Shown here one piece after another: positions 35,546 to 44,746 of a DNA stretch of 64,000 bases. Location: assembly GCA_005779395.1 (NCBI GenBank), contig SXJP01000023.1, positions 30,014-94,013 on the forward strand, in the 5' to 3' direction. The number at the start of each line of letters is the position of its first letter. Position 1 is the stretch's first letter. The notes under the pieces were generated by a model. It worked only from the letters and a program-made list of their open reading frames with translations. It searched no databases and was not told where the DNA came from. The translations under genes were made by a program, and so were the position numbers. This DNA is from Actinomycetota bacterium. GTDB lineage: Bacteria; Actinomycetota; Acidimicrobiia; IMCC26256; PALSA-610.

Positions 35546-36444
35546 TCGTTTTGCTTCTCGTCACAAAAAATGAGGGGACATTGCTTCGAGAAAACTTGAG
35601 GCACCATCTAAACAACGGCTTCGACCGAATTGCTGTCGCCGATAACTGTTCGACCGACACGACCCGCGAAATTGCGAACGAATTCAAAGACGCAGTCGTC
35701 TGGCGTTCCTTCGACAACTTTCACGCGCGACAGACCGTGCGTCACGAAATGTTGCATTCGCTCGACGACGGCAGGGGGGATGTCGCCTGGGCTGGCATCG
35801 CCGACACGGACGAGTTTTTTTGGCCATCCGAACCACTCAGGGACATTCTCGACCGAGCCACGCCGTCGACCGTCGCCATCAACTTCGGGGCGAAACTGTT
35901 CCTGCCTACAGCCGTCGACCCGCAGGTCGGTTCGCTGATTGAACGCCGCAGATACCGAACCAGTGGAGGCGGAAGTCCGCTACACACGAGCTATGTAGCT
36001 GGCAAGACGGTCTACCGCGCCGAGTGGCTTATGTCGATTCCGACCGACCACTGGTGCGCTAGGCACGAGCATCTCTGTATGGATGCGCCAACTGACCGGG
36101 TTGCCACTGGACCGGACATCGTGAATCACTACATGATCCAGGACGAAGACCAGTTCGTCGAGAAGGTCGTCCGGCTTATCGAGTGGGCGAAGCCGCCAAA
36201 AGGCATGAAAGCACAGATCAAGTGGCGTACGACCCCGAAGCGCATGCGGCCACTCCCCCATTGGACCGAACCATGGAAGAAGGTTTGGTGGGGTGTCTAC
36301 CAAAGTGACGGTATCCAAGGGATTCGCTCTTACTACCGCAACTCATATGTTGTGCCTGCCGATGATGTAGCCCGCCATGTCTCAGATGGCAACCTCACTT
36401 ACGACGATGGTCTCGCGATCGCGCGATCACAGGTCCAGCCATGA
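35542..36444 (+). CDS. GT2/GT92-like glycosyltransferase
   Basis: The 300-residue protein starts at a GTG inside GTGA overlapping the upstream stop. LLVTKNEGTLLRENLRHH, ADNCSTDTT at 33-41 and ADTDEFFWP at 87-95 match the Glyco_tranf_2_4/GT92 pattern in which DxDEF binds metal. Such enzymes add galactose or other hexoses. A WCARHEH stretch and a Trp-rich C-terminal half follow. It sits between two sulfotransferases, all three with overlapping ends, so the sugar it adds may be the one sulfated. That is inference. Confidence 0.85.
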   Translation: MIVLLLVTKNEGTLLRENLRHHLNNGFDRIAVADNCSTDTTREIANEFKDAVVWRSFDNFHARQTVRHEMLHSLDDGRGDVAWAGIADTDEFFWPSEPLRDILDRATPSTVAINFGAKLFLPTAVDPQVGSLIERRRYRTSGGGSPLHTSYVAGKTVYRAEWLMSIPTDHWCARHEHLCMDAPTDRVATGPDIVNHYMIQDEDQFVEKVVRLIEWAKPPKGMKAQIKWRTTPKRMRPLPHWTEPWKKVWWGVYQSDGIQGIRSYYRNSYVVPADDVARHVSDGNLTYDDGLAIARSQVQP

Positions 36445-37481
36445 GCAGACGCGAGGATTCAAGAGCTGGACTCGTAATGCTGATCGGCTCGCCGCGGTCG
36501 GGAACGACCTGGCTGCAATCGATGCTCGGTTCACATCCCGCAATTGCGACACCACAAGAGACCGACCTATTCCGTGTATTCCTAGAGCCACTTGCTGCCG
36601 CATGGGACAAACAGAACTCCGGAACTATCGATGCCGAACAAACGCGTCGCCGCAAAGGACTCCCGCTGACCATCACAGAGCACGAATTTCTGGAAGCGGC
36701 AGGCACACTCCTCGACACCACGCTTGCGGCCATCCAAAAGTTGAAGCCAGGTGCATCGACGATCATCGAAAAAAGTCCTGCACACAGCATGTGTACTGAG
36801 ACCATCGTCCGATTCGTCCCAGATGCGCGTTTCTTGCACATCATTCGCGATGGTCGCGATGTTGCAGACTCGTTGGTCGCTGCCAACAGCGACGGCTGGG
36901 GTAGCAAATGGGCCCCGAACTCAGTAGCGCGCGCTGGCCGCATTTGGGAACAGCACCTGCTTAGCGCCCGTAGAGCGCAACAGCATTCCCGCGATCGCTA
37001 CTTCGAGTTGCGTTACGAGGACTTGCTCGGACCCGATGCAGCAGACTTGTTGATCGCCACATTCGCCTTCTGCGGAGTCGCAATCGACCACTCAGAATCT
37101 TGCGCATTGCTAGACGCAAACGAGTTCAGCCGCATGCGCACGAGCGGTCAGGTTTCTAACTCGATTCTCACAGGTGGCGAGTCTGGTGATGGCGAGCTAG
37201 CACGGGCAGAACCGCCGGGATTCTTTCGACGTGGCGGTAGTGGCGGATGGCGTACTTCGTGGTCCATGTCCGACAGGCGCGCTTTCTGCTCTGTCGCAGG
37301 CGCATTGCTCGCCGAGCTCGGGTATGAACGAGATGATTCATGGGTAGGCAGTCGCGCTAAACCATCGCTGAGCGTGCGTGCGGCCAACCGCGCTGCAAAC
37401 TCAGCCGCCGCAGTTTTGCGCCGATTTGCTAACACAATCGAAGAACTCCCGAGGCCTAGGCAAAAGCGTCCAAAGTCGTGA
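36441..37481 (+). CDS. PAPS-dependent sulfotransferase (Sulfotransfer_3 type)
   Basis: The 346-residue protein has GSPRSGTTWLQSML at 16-29 (5'-phosphosulfate loop), IIEKSPAHS, and IIRDGRDVADS for the 3'-phosphate, followed by YFELRYEDLL, all standard for the family. The C-terminal ~60 residues are an Ala/Arg-rich tail without a known fold. It overlaps the upstream glycosyltransferase by 4 bases. It acts in the cytoplasm before export of the glycan by the ABC transporter encoded next. Confidence 0.9.
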   Translation: MSRREDSRAGLVMLIGSPRSGTTWLQSMLGSHPAIATPQETDLFRVFLEPLAAAWDKQNSGTIDAEQTRRRKGLPLTITEHEFLEAAGTLLDTTLAAIQKLKPGASTIIEKSPAHSMCTETIVRFVPDARFLHIIRDGRDVADSLVAANSDGWGSKWAPNSVARAGRIWEQHLLSARRAQQHSRDRYFELRYEDLLGPDAADLLIATFAFCGVAIDHSESCALLDANEFSRMRTSGQVSNSILTGGESGDGELARAEPPGFFRRGGSGGWRTSWSMSDRRAFCSVAGALLAELGYERDDSWVGSRAKPSLSVRAANRAANSAAAVLRRFANTIEELPRPRQKRPKS

Positions 37482-37586
37482 CATTCATGGCTACCTCTAG
37501 GCCAAAGCGTCGCATCAGCCGAATGTTTTCGGACCGCATCTACGATTACCGATTCTTGACATCGACCGAGTCCGGCAAGGAAAAAG

Positions 37587-38447
37587 TTGCATACCGACAC
37601 CGAACCTAAACCTCTGCTCGACGAGCCCCCATCAGAAATTCGTTATCGCAGGGCACTCCATCTGCGATCAGCGGCGCGTGAGTTCTGGGCATCACGACAA
37701 GTCATCTTGAGCCTCGCCGAGCGCGACCTCAGGTCGAGGTACAGCCAAACGGTTCTCGGATTCGCATGGAACATCATCGGACCCCTTGCGCTCATGGCCG
37801 TAATCACTTTTGTACTCGCCAAGACCAACACGGTCGTACCGAAAGATGTCCCGAGGCCAATCTGGACCTACATAGCCTTGTTACCGTGGGGATTCTTCCA
37901 AGGCTCGGTTGCCAATGGTGGCACGAGCCTCGTATCAAATAATGCGCTCCTCAACAAGGTGTACGCGCCACGCGAGGTATTCCCCATCGCGCAGATTTCT
38001 GTGCGAATCATCGATTCGCTCGCCCAGTCGGTCGCATTCTTTGGGTTGTTGATCTTCTACGGATTCGCGCCGAAGATCACTTCCTTCTGGATCGTTGTAC
38101 CGTTGCTCATCGCTCTCGTGTTCACGTCAGCTGTAACGATCCTCATATCGTCGCTCACGGTCTATTTCAGAGACCTACGCCAAGCAATACCGCTCGTGCT
38201 ACAGCTAGGACTGTTCTTCAATCCGATCGCGTTCGAACTCGACACGATTTCCGCAAAATGGAGACCTCTTTATGTCGGTCTCAATCCGATGGCCGCTGTA
38301 ATCGATGGCATGCGCCGCAGCGTCTTGTATGGCGAGCCGCCACGCCTTGGTCTCACTCTGATCGCTGCTGGCACATCGTTGTTCATGTTCATGTGTTCAT
38401 TTCTTATTTTTAAACAATTAGAAGCCGGAATCGCTGATGTTGCCTGA
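37587..38447 (+). CDS. wzm: Polysaccharide ABC exporter, membrane subunit
   Basis: The 286-residue ABC-2 permease starts at a TTG with AAGGA before it. The cytoplasmic N-terminus LAERDLRSRYSQTVLGFAWNIIGPL is the family hallmark (TagG/Wzm/RfbA), followed by six membrane segments and PREVFPIAQI. It exports undecaprenyl-linked O-antigen, teichoic acid or capsule chains across the membrane with its ATPase partner, whose gene overlaps by 11 bases. Presence inside the sulfotransferase cluster points to export of a sulfated, pre-assembled chain. Confidence 0.93.
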   Translation: MHTDTEPKPLLDEPPSEIRYRRALHLRSAAREFWASRQVILSLAERDLRSRYSQTVLGFAWNIIGPLALMAVITFVLAKTNTVVPKDVPRPIWTYIALLPWGFFQGSVANGGTSLVSNNALLNKVYAPREVFPIAQISVRIIDSLAQSVAFFGLLIFYGFAPKITSFWIVVPLLIALVFTSAVTILISSLTVYFRDLRQAIPLVLQLGLFFNPIAFELDTISAKWRPLYVGLNPMAAVIDGMRRSVLYGEPPRLGLTLIAAGTSLFMFMCSFLIFKQLEAGIADVA

Positions 38448-39624
38448 GGGAACAGTTGTAATTGATCAGGTCTGGAAGCGGTTTCGTTCCGACCGTGTTC
38501 GTCAACGTCGTACGTCCGATATTTTGGACAGGGCGGCAGTTCGCAGAAACAGCATCACCAAGTCGAATCCGTGGCGCTGGGTGCTCAAAGACATCAACTT
38601 CAAAGTTGAGCCTGGCGAGTCTGTCGGCCTGATCGGCCTAAACGGCTCTGGCAAATCGACTCTGCTCAAGATCATCAACCGCGTCATGTTCCCCCACAGC
38701 GGATCCGTTACCACCAGTGGACGCGTCGGCGCACTCATCGAAGTTGTTTCCGGCATCCACCCCGAATTGTCCGGCCGCGAAAACACCTTTGTGTACGGAT
38801 CGTTGCTTGGTCTGAAGCGTTCCGAAATCGCTGCCCGCTTCGACGAGATCGTCGCCTTCGCCGAACTCGAAGACGCTATCGATAGAAAAGTCAAGTACTA
38901 CTCAAGCGGAATGCGCATGCGGATCGGATTTGCCGTCGCGTCGTTCCTAGAGCCACAGATTCTGATAGTTGATGAGGTGCTCGCGGTCGGCGACTCAGCT
39001 TTCCAACAGAAGTGTCTCGAACGGATGCGTCATGTATTGCAGAGCGGCGCGACCTTGATACTTGTTTCCCATGACCTCGCTTCCGTTGGCGCAATCGCCA
39101 CGCGCGGACTCTGGCTCAACGATGGCCGTATCCAAGCGGATGGACCAATTGAAGACACGCTCGCTCAATATCGCAAAGAAATCGATTCAATGGCTGAGGC
39201 TCGCGCAGAACAGCGCGGCAAAGTGAAATTAAAGAACCTCACGGTGACCGGACCAGACGGGGCACCTCCTACAACGAGTGAGCCGTGCTTTATCCGCTTT
39301 TCTGCCGAAACCGCTTCGGAGCAGCAGACCAACTTGTTCATTGGTGTAACCCAAGGCGCAGCAACACCGATTTTTGTTCTGCGGCACGAACTTTTGTTAC
39401 CTGCCGGTTCGACTGACATGACACTTGAGATTTCTAAGCTGCCACTTCCGTCTGGCAATTACTTCCTCTGGTACGGCGCCTACCAGGGCTGGAAATTTGA
39501 GCTGTCTCCCTGGCAACCGCTTGGCGCTATGCATGTCGCTGGCTACAAGCTCGACTTGCTTCCACGAGCTATCGCGCGACTGTCACCGATTTGGGTTGAT
39601 TCTCGCTGGCACGACGGCACCTGA
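38437..39624 (+). CDS. wzt: Polysaccharide ABC exporter, ATPase subunit with C-terminal domain
   Basis: The 395-residue protein has Walker A GLNGSGKST near 67-75, signature YYSSGMRMRIGFA, Walker B ILIVDEVLAVGD and the H-loop SHDL, as in Wzt/TagH. Residues ~265-395 form an added beta-rich domain, in the place where O-antigen Wzt proteins carry a carbohydrate-binding domain that recognises the chain terminus. That predicts a capped chain; a methyl cap would fit the glycosyltransferase-methyltransferase fusion at 96-1592, as seen for some O-antigens, but this link is inference. Confidence 0.93.
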   Translation: MLPEGTVVIDQVWKRFRSDRVRQRRTSDILDRAAVRRNSITKSNPWRWVLKDINFKVEPGESVGLIGLNGSGKSTLLKIINRVMFPHSGSVTTSGRVGALIEVVSGIHPELSGRENTFVYGSLLGLKRSEIAARFDEIVAFAELEDAIDRKVKYYSSGMRMRIGFAVASFLEPQILIVDEVLAVGDSAFQQKCLERMRHVLQSGATLILVSHDLASVGAIATRGLWLNDGRIQADGPIEDTLAQYRKEIDSMAEARAEQRGKVKLKNLTVTGPDGAPPTTSEPCFIRFSAETASEQQTNLFIGVTQGAATPIFVLRHELLLPAGSTDMTLEISKLPLPSGNYFLWYGAYQGWKFELSPWQPLGAMHVAGYKLDLLPRAIARLSPIWVDSRWHDGT

Positions 39625-39628
39625 CTCC

Positions 39629-40447
39629 ATGAGATTTCATGTCATCACGGTTCATTGGCTTAGCGATCAATGGCTTGGTCCACAACTGCGCCAGATCAGC
39701 GAGTTCATGCCTTCGGACACAGTCCTTTACGCATCGTTGAACGGAGTCGACCGTACCCTTTGGGCCCCGTTTCACTACGCAGATGAACTTCCTGGCAACC
39801 ACGGCCAAAAGCTGAATGCTCTGGCATCGATAGCTAGCGAGAACGCAGATCCAGATGACCTCCTGATCTTCATGGATGGTGACGCTTTTCCTATCGCCCC
39901 CATCACCGAAGACATTCTCAACGGCATGCCGCTTGTTGCAGTGCGCCGCGACGAGAACCTCGGCGACCCACAACCACACCCGTGTTTCTGTGTGACTACG
40001 GTCGACTTTTGGAACCGCATCGGCGGCGACTGGCGACAGGGCTACACCTGGGTCAACCATCTCGGTTATCGGACTTCCGATGTCGGCGGCAACTTGCTCG
40101 GTCAGCTGAGAGAACACAACGTGGCATGGCAACCGTTACTGAGATCCAACAAGGTCAACTTGCACCCAATTTGGTTCGGTATTTACGGCGACGTCGTCTA
40201 CCACCATGGCGCTGGGTTTCGCGAGCGCCTTGCTCGGGCAACTCTTCAGTTGCGTCGTGCCCGCGTTCCGCAATGGATTCCACTGGCGCGTCGCATGGAT
40301 AAACGGTTAGCGATACAGGCCGCCACCGAACGACGACGTGAGCATCCACCAGAAACGTTGGCTGCCGAGCTTGCTCTGTCTGACGAGATACTCAACGACA
40401 TCCGAAAGAATCCGAACTTCTACGAGCGTTTCACTCGCGAAGCTTGA
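39629..40447 (+). CDS. Putative GT-A glycosyltransferase (MDGDAFP family, copy 1)
   Basis: The 272-residue protein starts at the ATG four bases after the wzt stop; the frame is open further upstream but inside wzt. FMDGDAFPI at 81-89 looks like a DxD metal site after GNHGQKLNALA, as in GT32/GT8-like enzymes that handle nucleotide sugars. HPCFCVTT, TDVGGNLL and YHHGAGFRERL are conserved in the paralog at 41184-42017. I do not know an assigned family. Its 3' end overlaps the convergent sulfotransferase-like gene by 28 bases. Confidence 0.8.
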   Translation: MRFHVITVHWLSDQWLGPQLRQISEFMPSDTVLYASLNGVDRTLWAPFHYADELPGNHGQKLNALASIASENADPDDLLIFMDGDAFPIAPITEDILNGMPLVAVRRDENLGDPQPHPCFCVTTVDFWNRIGGDWRQGYTWVNHLGYRTSDVGGNLLGQLREHNVAWQPLLRSNKVNLHPIWFGIYGDVVYHHGAGFRERLARATLQLRRARVPQWIPLARRMDKRLAIQAATERRREHPPETLAAELALSDEILNDIRKNPNFYERFTREA

Positions 40448-41226
40448 GACTCAGGTATCGCTCGGCGGATAAAGCCCACGGGAGCGAGAAGGGCCGAACG
40501 TAACCGTTCCCCTTTGCCAAGCGGAGCCTCCGTGATCCGGTTCGGGTCGTACCGAGCAGCGAGACAAGCCCGAAAATCGTCCTCTGTCTTGCCCGGAGCC
40601 AACCAACCGAGTTTTTCAAATAGGTATGCAGCGTCATTCGCGAACCTAGGGAACATGAGCAGCGTGTGATCTATGTCGTGGTCGGCAACTGTGTGTATGA
40701 GTTCATACAGCATCGTTGCTAGGACTTCGCGTTGGCGAGAACTACGTCGCGCCCCAATGAAGCCACCAGGAGCCGAACTTCGCATGCCATATTTCGCGAC
40801 TCGCACCCGACTCGCAACTGCGACATCGAGATTTCGGACCGGAATAATCACATGCTCGACGCTCACGCGCCCTTCGGCGAGGAGCGGACCAAGTCGGGTC
40901 GATAGACCAGGTGCTTTGACAATCCGCGCTGCGGTCTTTTCAATATTGCGTTCGAGGCCACCAAGTTTTCCACTTACCTCTACGCCTGGGCGGATTCCGG
41001 TGTCGCATCCAAGATCGGACAGCACAGCCATTAGCAAAGTTGTGCCAGCACGGCCGGTGCCAGCGATCACGACTTTGGCGCCCGTAATAGCCGTTCGCTC
41101 ACTGTCTTCAGAATGTTCTTGGTCATTCGTCAAGCCAGTAATGCTACCGACGATGCTGCGTAGGCATGACTCTCCGATGAGGCTTAGGTGAACCGACCAG
41201 GGAAATCGATTTCGTCGACGATCCAC
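40420..41226 (-). CDS. Divergent sulfotransferase-like P-loop protein
   Basis: Up to 268 residues. The GTG at 41226 would overlap the upstream gene by 43 bases; a TTG at 41133 is the alternative start. VVIAGTGRAGTTLLMAVLSDLGCDTG holds a GxGRAGTTLL loop like the 5'-phosphosulfate loop, and VIIPVRNLDVAVASRVR could be the 3'-phosphate site, where Arg-Asn replaces the usual Arg-Asp/His. Similar proteins in capsule loci are often annotated as sulfotransferase. It is paired with the GT-A paralog upstream on the minus strand. Confidence 0.7.
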   Translation of the reverse strand: MDRRRNRFPWSVHLSLIGESCLRSIVGSITGLTNDQEHSEDSERTAITGAKVVIAGTGRAGTTLLMAVLSDLGCDTGIRPGVEVSGKLGGLERNIEKTAARIVKAPGLSTRLGPLLAEGRVSVEHVIIPVRNLDVAVASRVRVAKYGMRSSAPGGFIGARRSSRQREVLATMLYELIHTVADHDIDHTLLMFPRFANDAAYLFEKLGWLAPGKTEDDFRACLAARYDPNRITEAPLGKGERLRSALLAPVGFIRRAIPESQASRVKRS

Positions 41227-42017
41227 CCAAACACTTCTGCTGACTGCGCGTCAATCCTGTCGAGGTCAAGCTCGGTGGCCCGCTGTTCGCGACGCAATCC
41301 CCGCCTATATCTCATGCTGCGCTCGAGCCGTGAGACGAGAGGGACGCCACTAGGTATCCGAGTTGCATCTCGCGCATCGCGCACGCGAGACGCTGCTGGC
41401 AACGAGTTCCGCCATGTGAGGGGCCGGCGAAATCCGGCACCGTGGTGGTAGGCCACGTCTGCATACACGCCGTACAACAGAGGATCGAGATTGAACCGAT
41501 TTGATCGCAGCAGTGGAGTCCATTCGATTCCACGACCCTCTAACAGCGCAAGCAAATTACCGCCAACGTCTGTGATTTTCTCGCCTGTCGTCGTTTCCCA
41601 TGCATGCCCCGCGTTCCAGTCGCCTTCGATCTCGGCCCAGAATCCGACCGTCGTAAAACAGAAGCACGGATGTGGTTGAGTCTGACCAAGGTTTTCATCG
41701 CGCCGAACGGCCGCAAGTTGAAGCCCCTTGAGGATGTCACTAGAAATCGGCGCGATCGGAAATGCGTCGCCGTCGAGAAACAAGAGTTGATCGCTTGGAT
41801 CTGCAGATGCGAGCACCATGTCGGCAAGGGCGTTCAGCTTCTCGGGGTGGTTGCCGTCGAGGTCGACAGCCACATCAAAAAACCCACGTAGCGACGGGTC
41901 GATACCGCGCAACGATGCATACGTGCGTACAGGGCCAGACGTGAAACGTTTCAGAAATCGCAACTGTGGTTCGACCCATCGACTGTCTTGCCAATGCACC
42001 GTAACAACGTGTAGCAA
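41184..42017 (-). CDS. Putative GT-A glycosyltransferase (MDGDAFP family, copy 2)
   Basis: This is a paralog of 39629-40447. The TTG at 42017, with GGAG seven bases upstream, gives 277 residues and places the start just as in the paralog (HVVTVHW near the N-terminus). The frame extends to 42152 but that part would run over the divergent gene at 42096. LFLDGDAFPIAPI, AVRRDENLGQTQPHPCFCF, TDVGGNLLAL and YHHGAGFR are shared. The metal site suggests a nucleotide-sugar transferase. It is paired with a sulfotransferase-like gene. Confidence 0.8.
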   Translation of the reverse strand: MLHVVTVHWQDSRWVEPQLRFLKRFTSGPVRTYASLRGIDPSLRGFFDVAVDLDGNHPEKLNALADMVLASADPSDQLLFLDGDAFPIAPISSDILKGLQLAAVRRDENLGQTQPHPCFCFTTVGFWAEIEGDWNAGHAWETTTGEKITDVGGNLLALLEGRGIEWTPLLRSNRFNLDPLLYGVYADVAYHHGAGFRRPLTWRNSLPAASRVRDARDATRIPSGVPLVSRLERSMRYRRGLRREQRATELDLDRIDAQSAEVFGWIVDEIDFPGRFT

Positions 42018-42095
42018 CCGCCAACTCCAACCATAGATACGAGAGCAACTAAAGAACACGAGCGACCGCGGCACACGTCTCGCTCGTGAGGTCGA

Positions 42096-42953
42096 ATGGT
42101 ACTGTTCGAAATAGTGATCGTGAACGACCGTCTCGTGTTCTTGCGACTCCAAAAGTGCGCATCGACCACCATTTCAGGACTGTTGCTCAAGACTGTCGGT
42201 GGCGAAAGACTCGAGCCGTCGCATCGCCGCATCGACTTCGACCCAGGCTCGCGATTCGTGTTCGCTTCCGTTCGCGACCCTTGGTCCTGGTACCTATCGA
42301 TGTGGTCTTTCGGGTGCCAGGGAAAGGGTCTCGCTCGACGCCATACTGGCTCACGGCCGCGTTTGCGATCGATCGGAACCACGCTCATTCGAGAGGTGAA
42401 AAGCGATAGACGGTCCTTAAAAGCCGCGTTAGCCGAATTCTCAGCCCATCGCTCTCGCCCTGTCGAGATGTACGAACGCCTTTACCGCGATGTCAATGAT
42501 GTGGGAGCATTTCGGGAATGGCTCCGAATCGTTCACGACGACGCTGGCGCAAGCGACCTCAACCCGAACTATTTCCTCGGATCGCTCCCAGCGATCGCTG
42601 GTTTTTATACCTTCAACTATTTGTGGCTTTTCGTCCGCGACATAGTCCCGATCCAGACCGTCGGCGCGATCAAGAACTCCGATGCGCTTGCTACCTTCGA
42701 CGCAGAGCAGAACATCTGCGATGCATTCGTGAGAACAGATCGACTCAGCAATGACCTCCCCGCTGCCCTCACATGTGCGGGCTATGACATGAACGGCGAA
42801 CTCGGAGACCGGGTTCGCGCGGGCTCCGCTATTCGAGCCAACCAATCGGCTCACTCCGCGCTGATCGACTACTTCGACGATTCGGCTGTCGAACTTGTCG
42901 CAGGCCGCGACGCTCTAATAATCGCAAAGCACCAATTCAAGTTCGGCGAATGA
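42096..42953 (+). CDS. Sulfotransferase-family protein with QKCAST loop
   Basis: The 285-residue protein is a paralog of 34676-35545. The ATG has GAGG upstream. NDRLVFLRLQKCASTTISGLL at 10-30 is the P-loop; SVRDPWSWYLSMW at 58-70 gives the 3'-phosphate motif with Arg and Asp-Pro as in true sulfotransferases. The two proteins diverge strongly in their middle thirds, suggesting different acceptor sugars. It diverges from the GT-A paralog over ~78 bases, which should hold the promoters for both. Confidence 0.8.
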   Translation: MVLFEIVIVNDRLVFLRLQKCASTTISGLLLKTVGGERLEPSHRRIDFDPGSRFVFASVRDPWSWYLSMWSFGCQGKGLARRHTGSRPRLRSIGTTLIREVKSDRRSLKAALAEFSAHRSRPVEMYERLYRDVNDVGAFREWLRIVHDDAGASDLNPNYFLGSLPAIAGFYTFNYLWLFVRDIVPIQTVGAIKNSDALATFDAEQNICDAFVRTDRLSNDLPAALTCAGYDMNGELGDRVRAGSAIRANQSAHSALIDYFDDSAVELVAGRDALIIAKHQFKFGE

Positions 42954-42994
42954 GCGCAGGCCTGCGCTCAACCCTGCGCTAAACAATCTCTTGA

Positions 42995-43759
42995 ATGCGA
43001 TCTGATACCGACGCCGTAACCATCCATGTCGCATCGTGGAACACCCGCGCAGTCACAGAGTTGTGCGTCCGGTCTATGCGCCGCACGGCTGGATACGAAT
43101 TCAATCTGACAGTGGGCGACGGTGGCTCTACGGATGGTTCGGTGATGTTGCTAGAGAATCTCGCTGCCCGCGGCTGGCTGAAACTCGAGTGCGTCGAGGG
43201 AGGCCGAACGCACGCTGAGTGGCTCGACCATTGGTACAACTCTTGTCAGACTCGCTACCTGATCTTCTCAGATTCCGATGTCTTGTACCGTCGCAAGGGC
43301 TGGCTTCGCGAGATGGTCGAACGCGCCGCTAGCTCGAATGCCGCGATGGTCGCAACCCGGGTACAAGCGCGAAACGGAGTCGCCTACGTCCACCCCGTCA
43401 CCGGAGCCAAACGAACTCTTGCAGCACGGCCCGAGCCGTGGCTAGTACTAATAGACCTACACCAGACTCGCGGAGTAGTCACGACGAGCTTCGCGTATGA
43501 AGACGGCGGCGATCCTGGCGACGGCTCAGATCAGATTGCATACGACGTGAGCGCCGCATTTTTTCGCGACTTCGAAACCGCGGGGCTACGCGCCGAAGAA
43601 ATGGGTCCCGGGTTCGCGAGTGCTTACCATCATTTCGGCGGGATGACTTGGTTATCTGGCAAGGACTCGCGCATCTCGTGGGCGAGACGCGCCAAGCAGA
43701 TCGCTAAGAAGCTTTACTCCACAGCAGCTTTGTTGCGCGAACGCTTAGCTTCTAGGTAG
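42995..43759 (+). CDS. Family 2 glycosyltransferase
   Basis: The 254-residue protein is a short GT-A enzyme. ASWNTRAVTELCVRSM, VGDGGSTDGS and LIFSDSDVLYRRKGWL (DxD) are the core, with a late HHFGGMTW. The overall size and order resemble rhamnosyl or hexosyl transferases of capsule loci. The C-terminal ~25 residues are basic and might touch the membrane. It follows a sulfotransferase gene by 41 bases, and its 3' end overlaps a convergent sulfotransferase gene by 15 bases. Confidence 0.85.
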   Translation: MRSDTDAVTIHVASWNTRAVTELCVRSMRRTAGYEFNLTVGDGGSTDGSVMLLENLAARGWLKLECVEGGRTHAEWLDHWYNSCQTRYLIFSDSDVLYRRKGWLREMVERAASSNAAMVATRVQARNGVAYVHPVTGAKRTLAARPEPWLVLIDLHQTRGVVTTSFAYEDGGDPGDGSDQIAYDVSAAFFRDFETAGLRAEEMGPGFASAYHHFGGMTWLSGKDSRISWARRAKQIAKKLYSTAALLRERLASR

Positions 43760-44704
43760 CTGAGGTTGCGGTACTTGCCATAGTTCCCGCGGCACTTGCT
43801 CGAGAACGTTTTCTATGACGTCAACATCTTCTGACGTAAGCCGCTCTTTCCACTTATCGGCCAACTCCGAAGCCTTGCGGGCCGTCTCGTAGCCAGTCCC
43901 CTCGCGATCTGAGTCAGAGACGAAGGCCTTAGCGCGGTCACCGAACCTCAAGCCCAGCGATTCTGCTGTTCGAGCGAGTGCCACATGCGGATCTTCGCAG
44001 GCACGCTCATGAGAGATCATCTGCCATTCTGGGTGCCTTCTCAAGCCATCGTGAAGTCCGAGCATGAGACACACGCACAGCAACGCGCTATGCGCCATCG
44101 GCGCCTCTGGCGTCTTGATTTCAAGGCCCCATCGATCTTGCATCGATCGCCTTGCTGCTGCAAGCATCAGCGGAGCGGGCGGCCCGAAGCCGATCGCAAC
44201 GTGGCTTGCGAGAACGTTGCGCGGCTCGCGAGCGACAACTAGGACACGTAAATCTTCGATCACGCCGTATATCCATTCGAGTGACATCGCTGCATGAACA
44301 GACTTGACCACTACAGCGTCGACATCTCGCCTAGGCAACAACGGACGTGCTCCTCTCAGCACGAATTTCGTCGTGAGGCTTAGGCGGTTTCCGAGTCGAG
44401 CAGCGTTGCGTTCCTCACGCGGAAGGCCGTCGAGTGCACGCACGACTAGCCGCGCGTACATCGATCGGCGTGCACGTCCTCCGGAAAATGCTCCATCCCA
44501 GAGGCGCTCGTACTCCGGCGCAAGGTCTCCTACGTTCAAGAAATCGAATTGCCCCTGACGATCTAACGCCCGGTGTCGAAACGCCATCGGGTCTCGCGTG
44601 CCATCGGGTTCATGAACGTACGCAGTTGCATCAGAGTTGCCTAATGCTTTGCCAACCCAAGTCGTTCCGCCGCGCGGCACACCGACGACCAAGACCCGCA
44701 ACAT
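43745..44704 (-). CDS. PAPS-dependent sulfotransferase
   Basis: The 319-residue protein has VVGVPRGGTTWVGKAL at 6-21 for the phosphosulfate, VVVKSVHAA with the likely Lys region, and VVAREPRNVLASH for the 3'-phosphate. HEPDGTRDP early on matches the acceptor-binding stretch seen in cytoplasmic Sulfotransfer_1/3 proteins. It is the only minus-strand gene in this stretch and diverges from a glycosyltransferase operon starting at 44747, with 42 bases between. Confidence 0.87.
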   Translation of the reverse strand: MLRVLVVGVPRGGTTWVGKALGNSDATAYVHEPDGTRDPMAFRHRALDRQGQFDFLNVGDLAPEYERLWDGAFSGGRARRSMYARLVVRALDGLPREERNAARLGNRLSLTTKFVLRGARPLLPRRDVDAVVVKSVHAAMSLEWIYGVIEDLRVLVVAREPRNVLASHVAIGFGPPAPLMLAAARRSMQDRWGLEIKTPEAPMAHSALLCVCLMLGLHDGLRRHPEWQMISHERACEDPHVALARTAESLGLRFGDRAKAFVSDSDREGTGYETARKASELADKWKERLTSEDVDVIENVLEQVPRELWQVPQPQLPRS

Positions 44705-44746
44705 TTCCTGAGGCTATCGCCGTGCTACTGATAGTTTCGCCAAGGA

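Noticed and set aside
37556..37561. TTGACA as a -35 box for wzm
   Set aside because: No -10-like sequence lies at a suitable distance before the wzm start; the match is likely chance.
37487..37609. 40-codon open frame between a sulfotransferase and wzm
   Set aside because: It is basic and in a plausible place, but has no ribosome site, no recognised family, and overlaps the wzm start.
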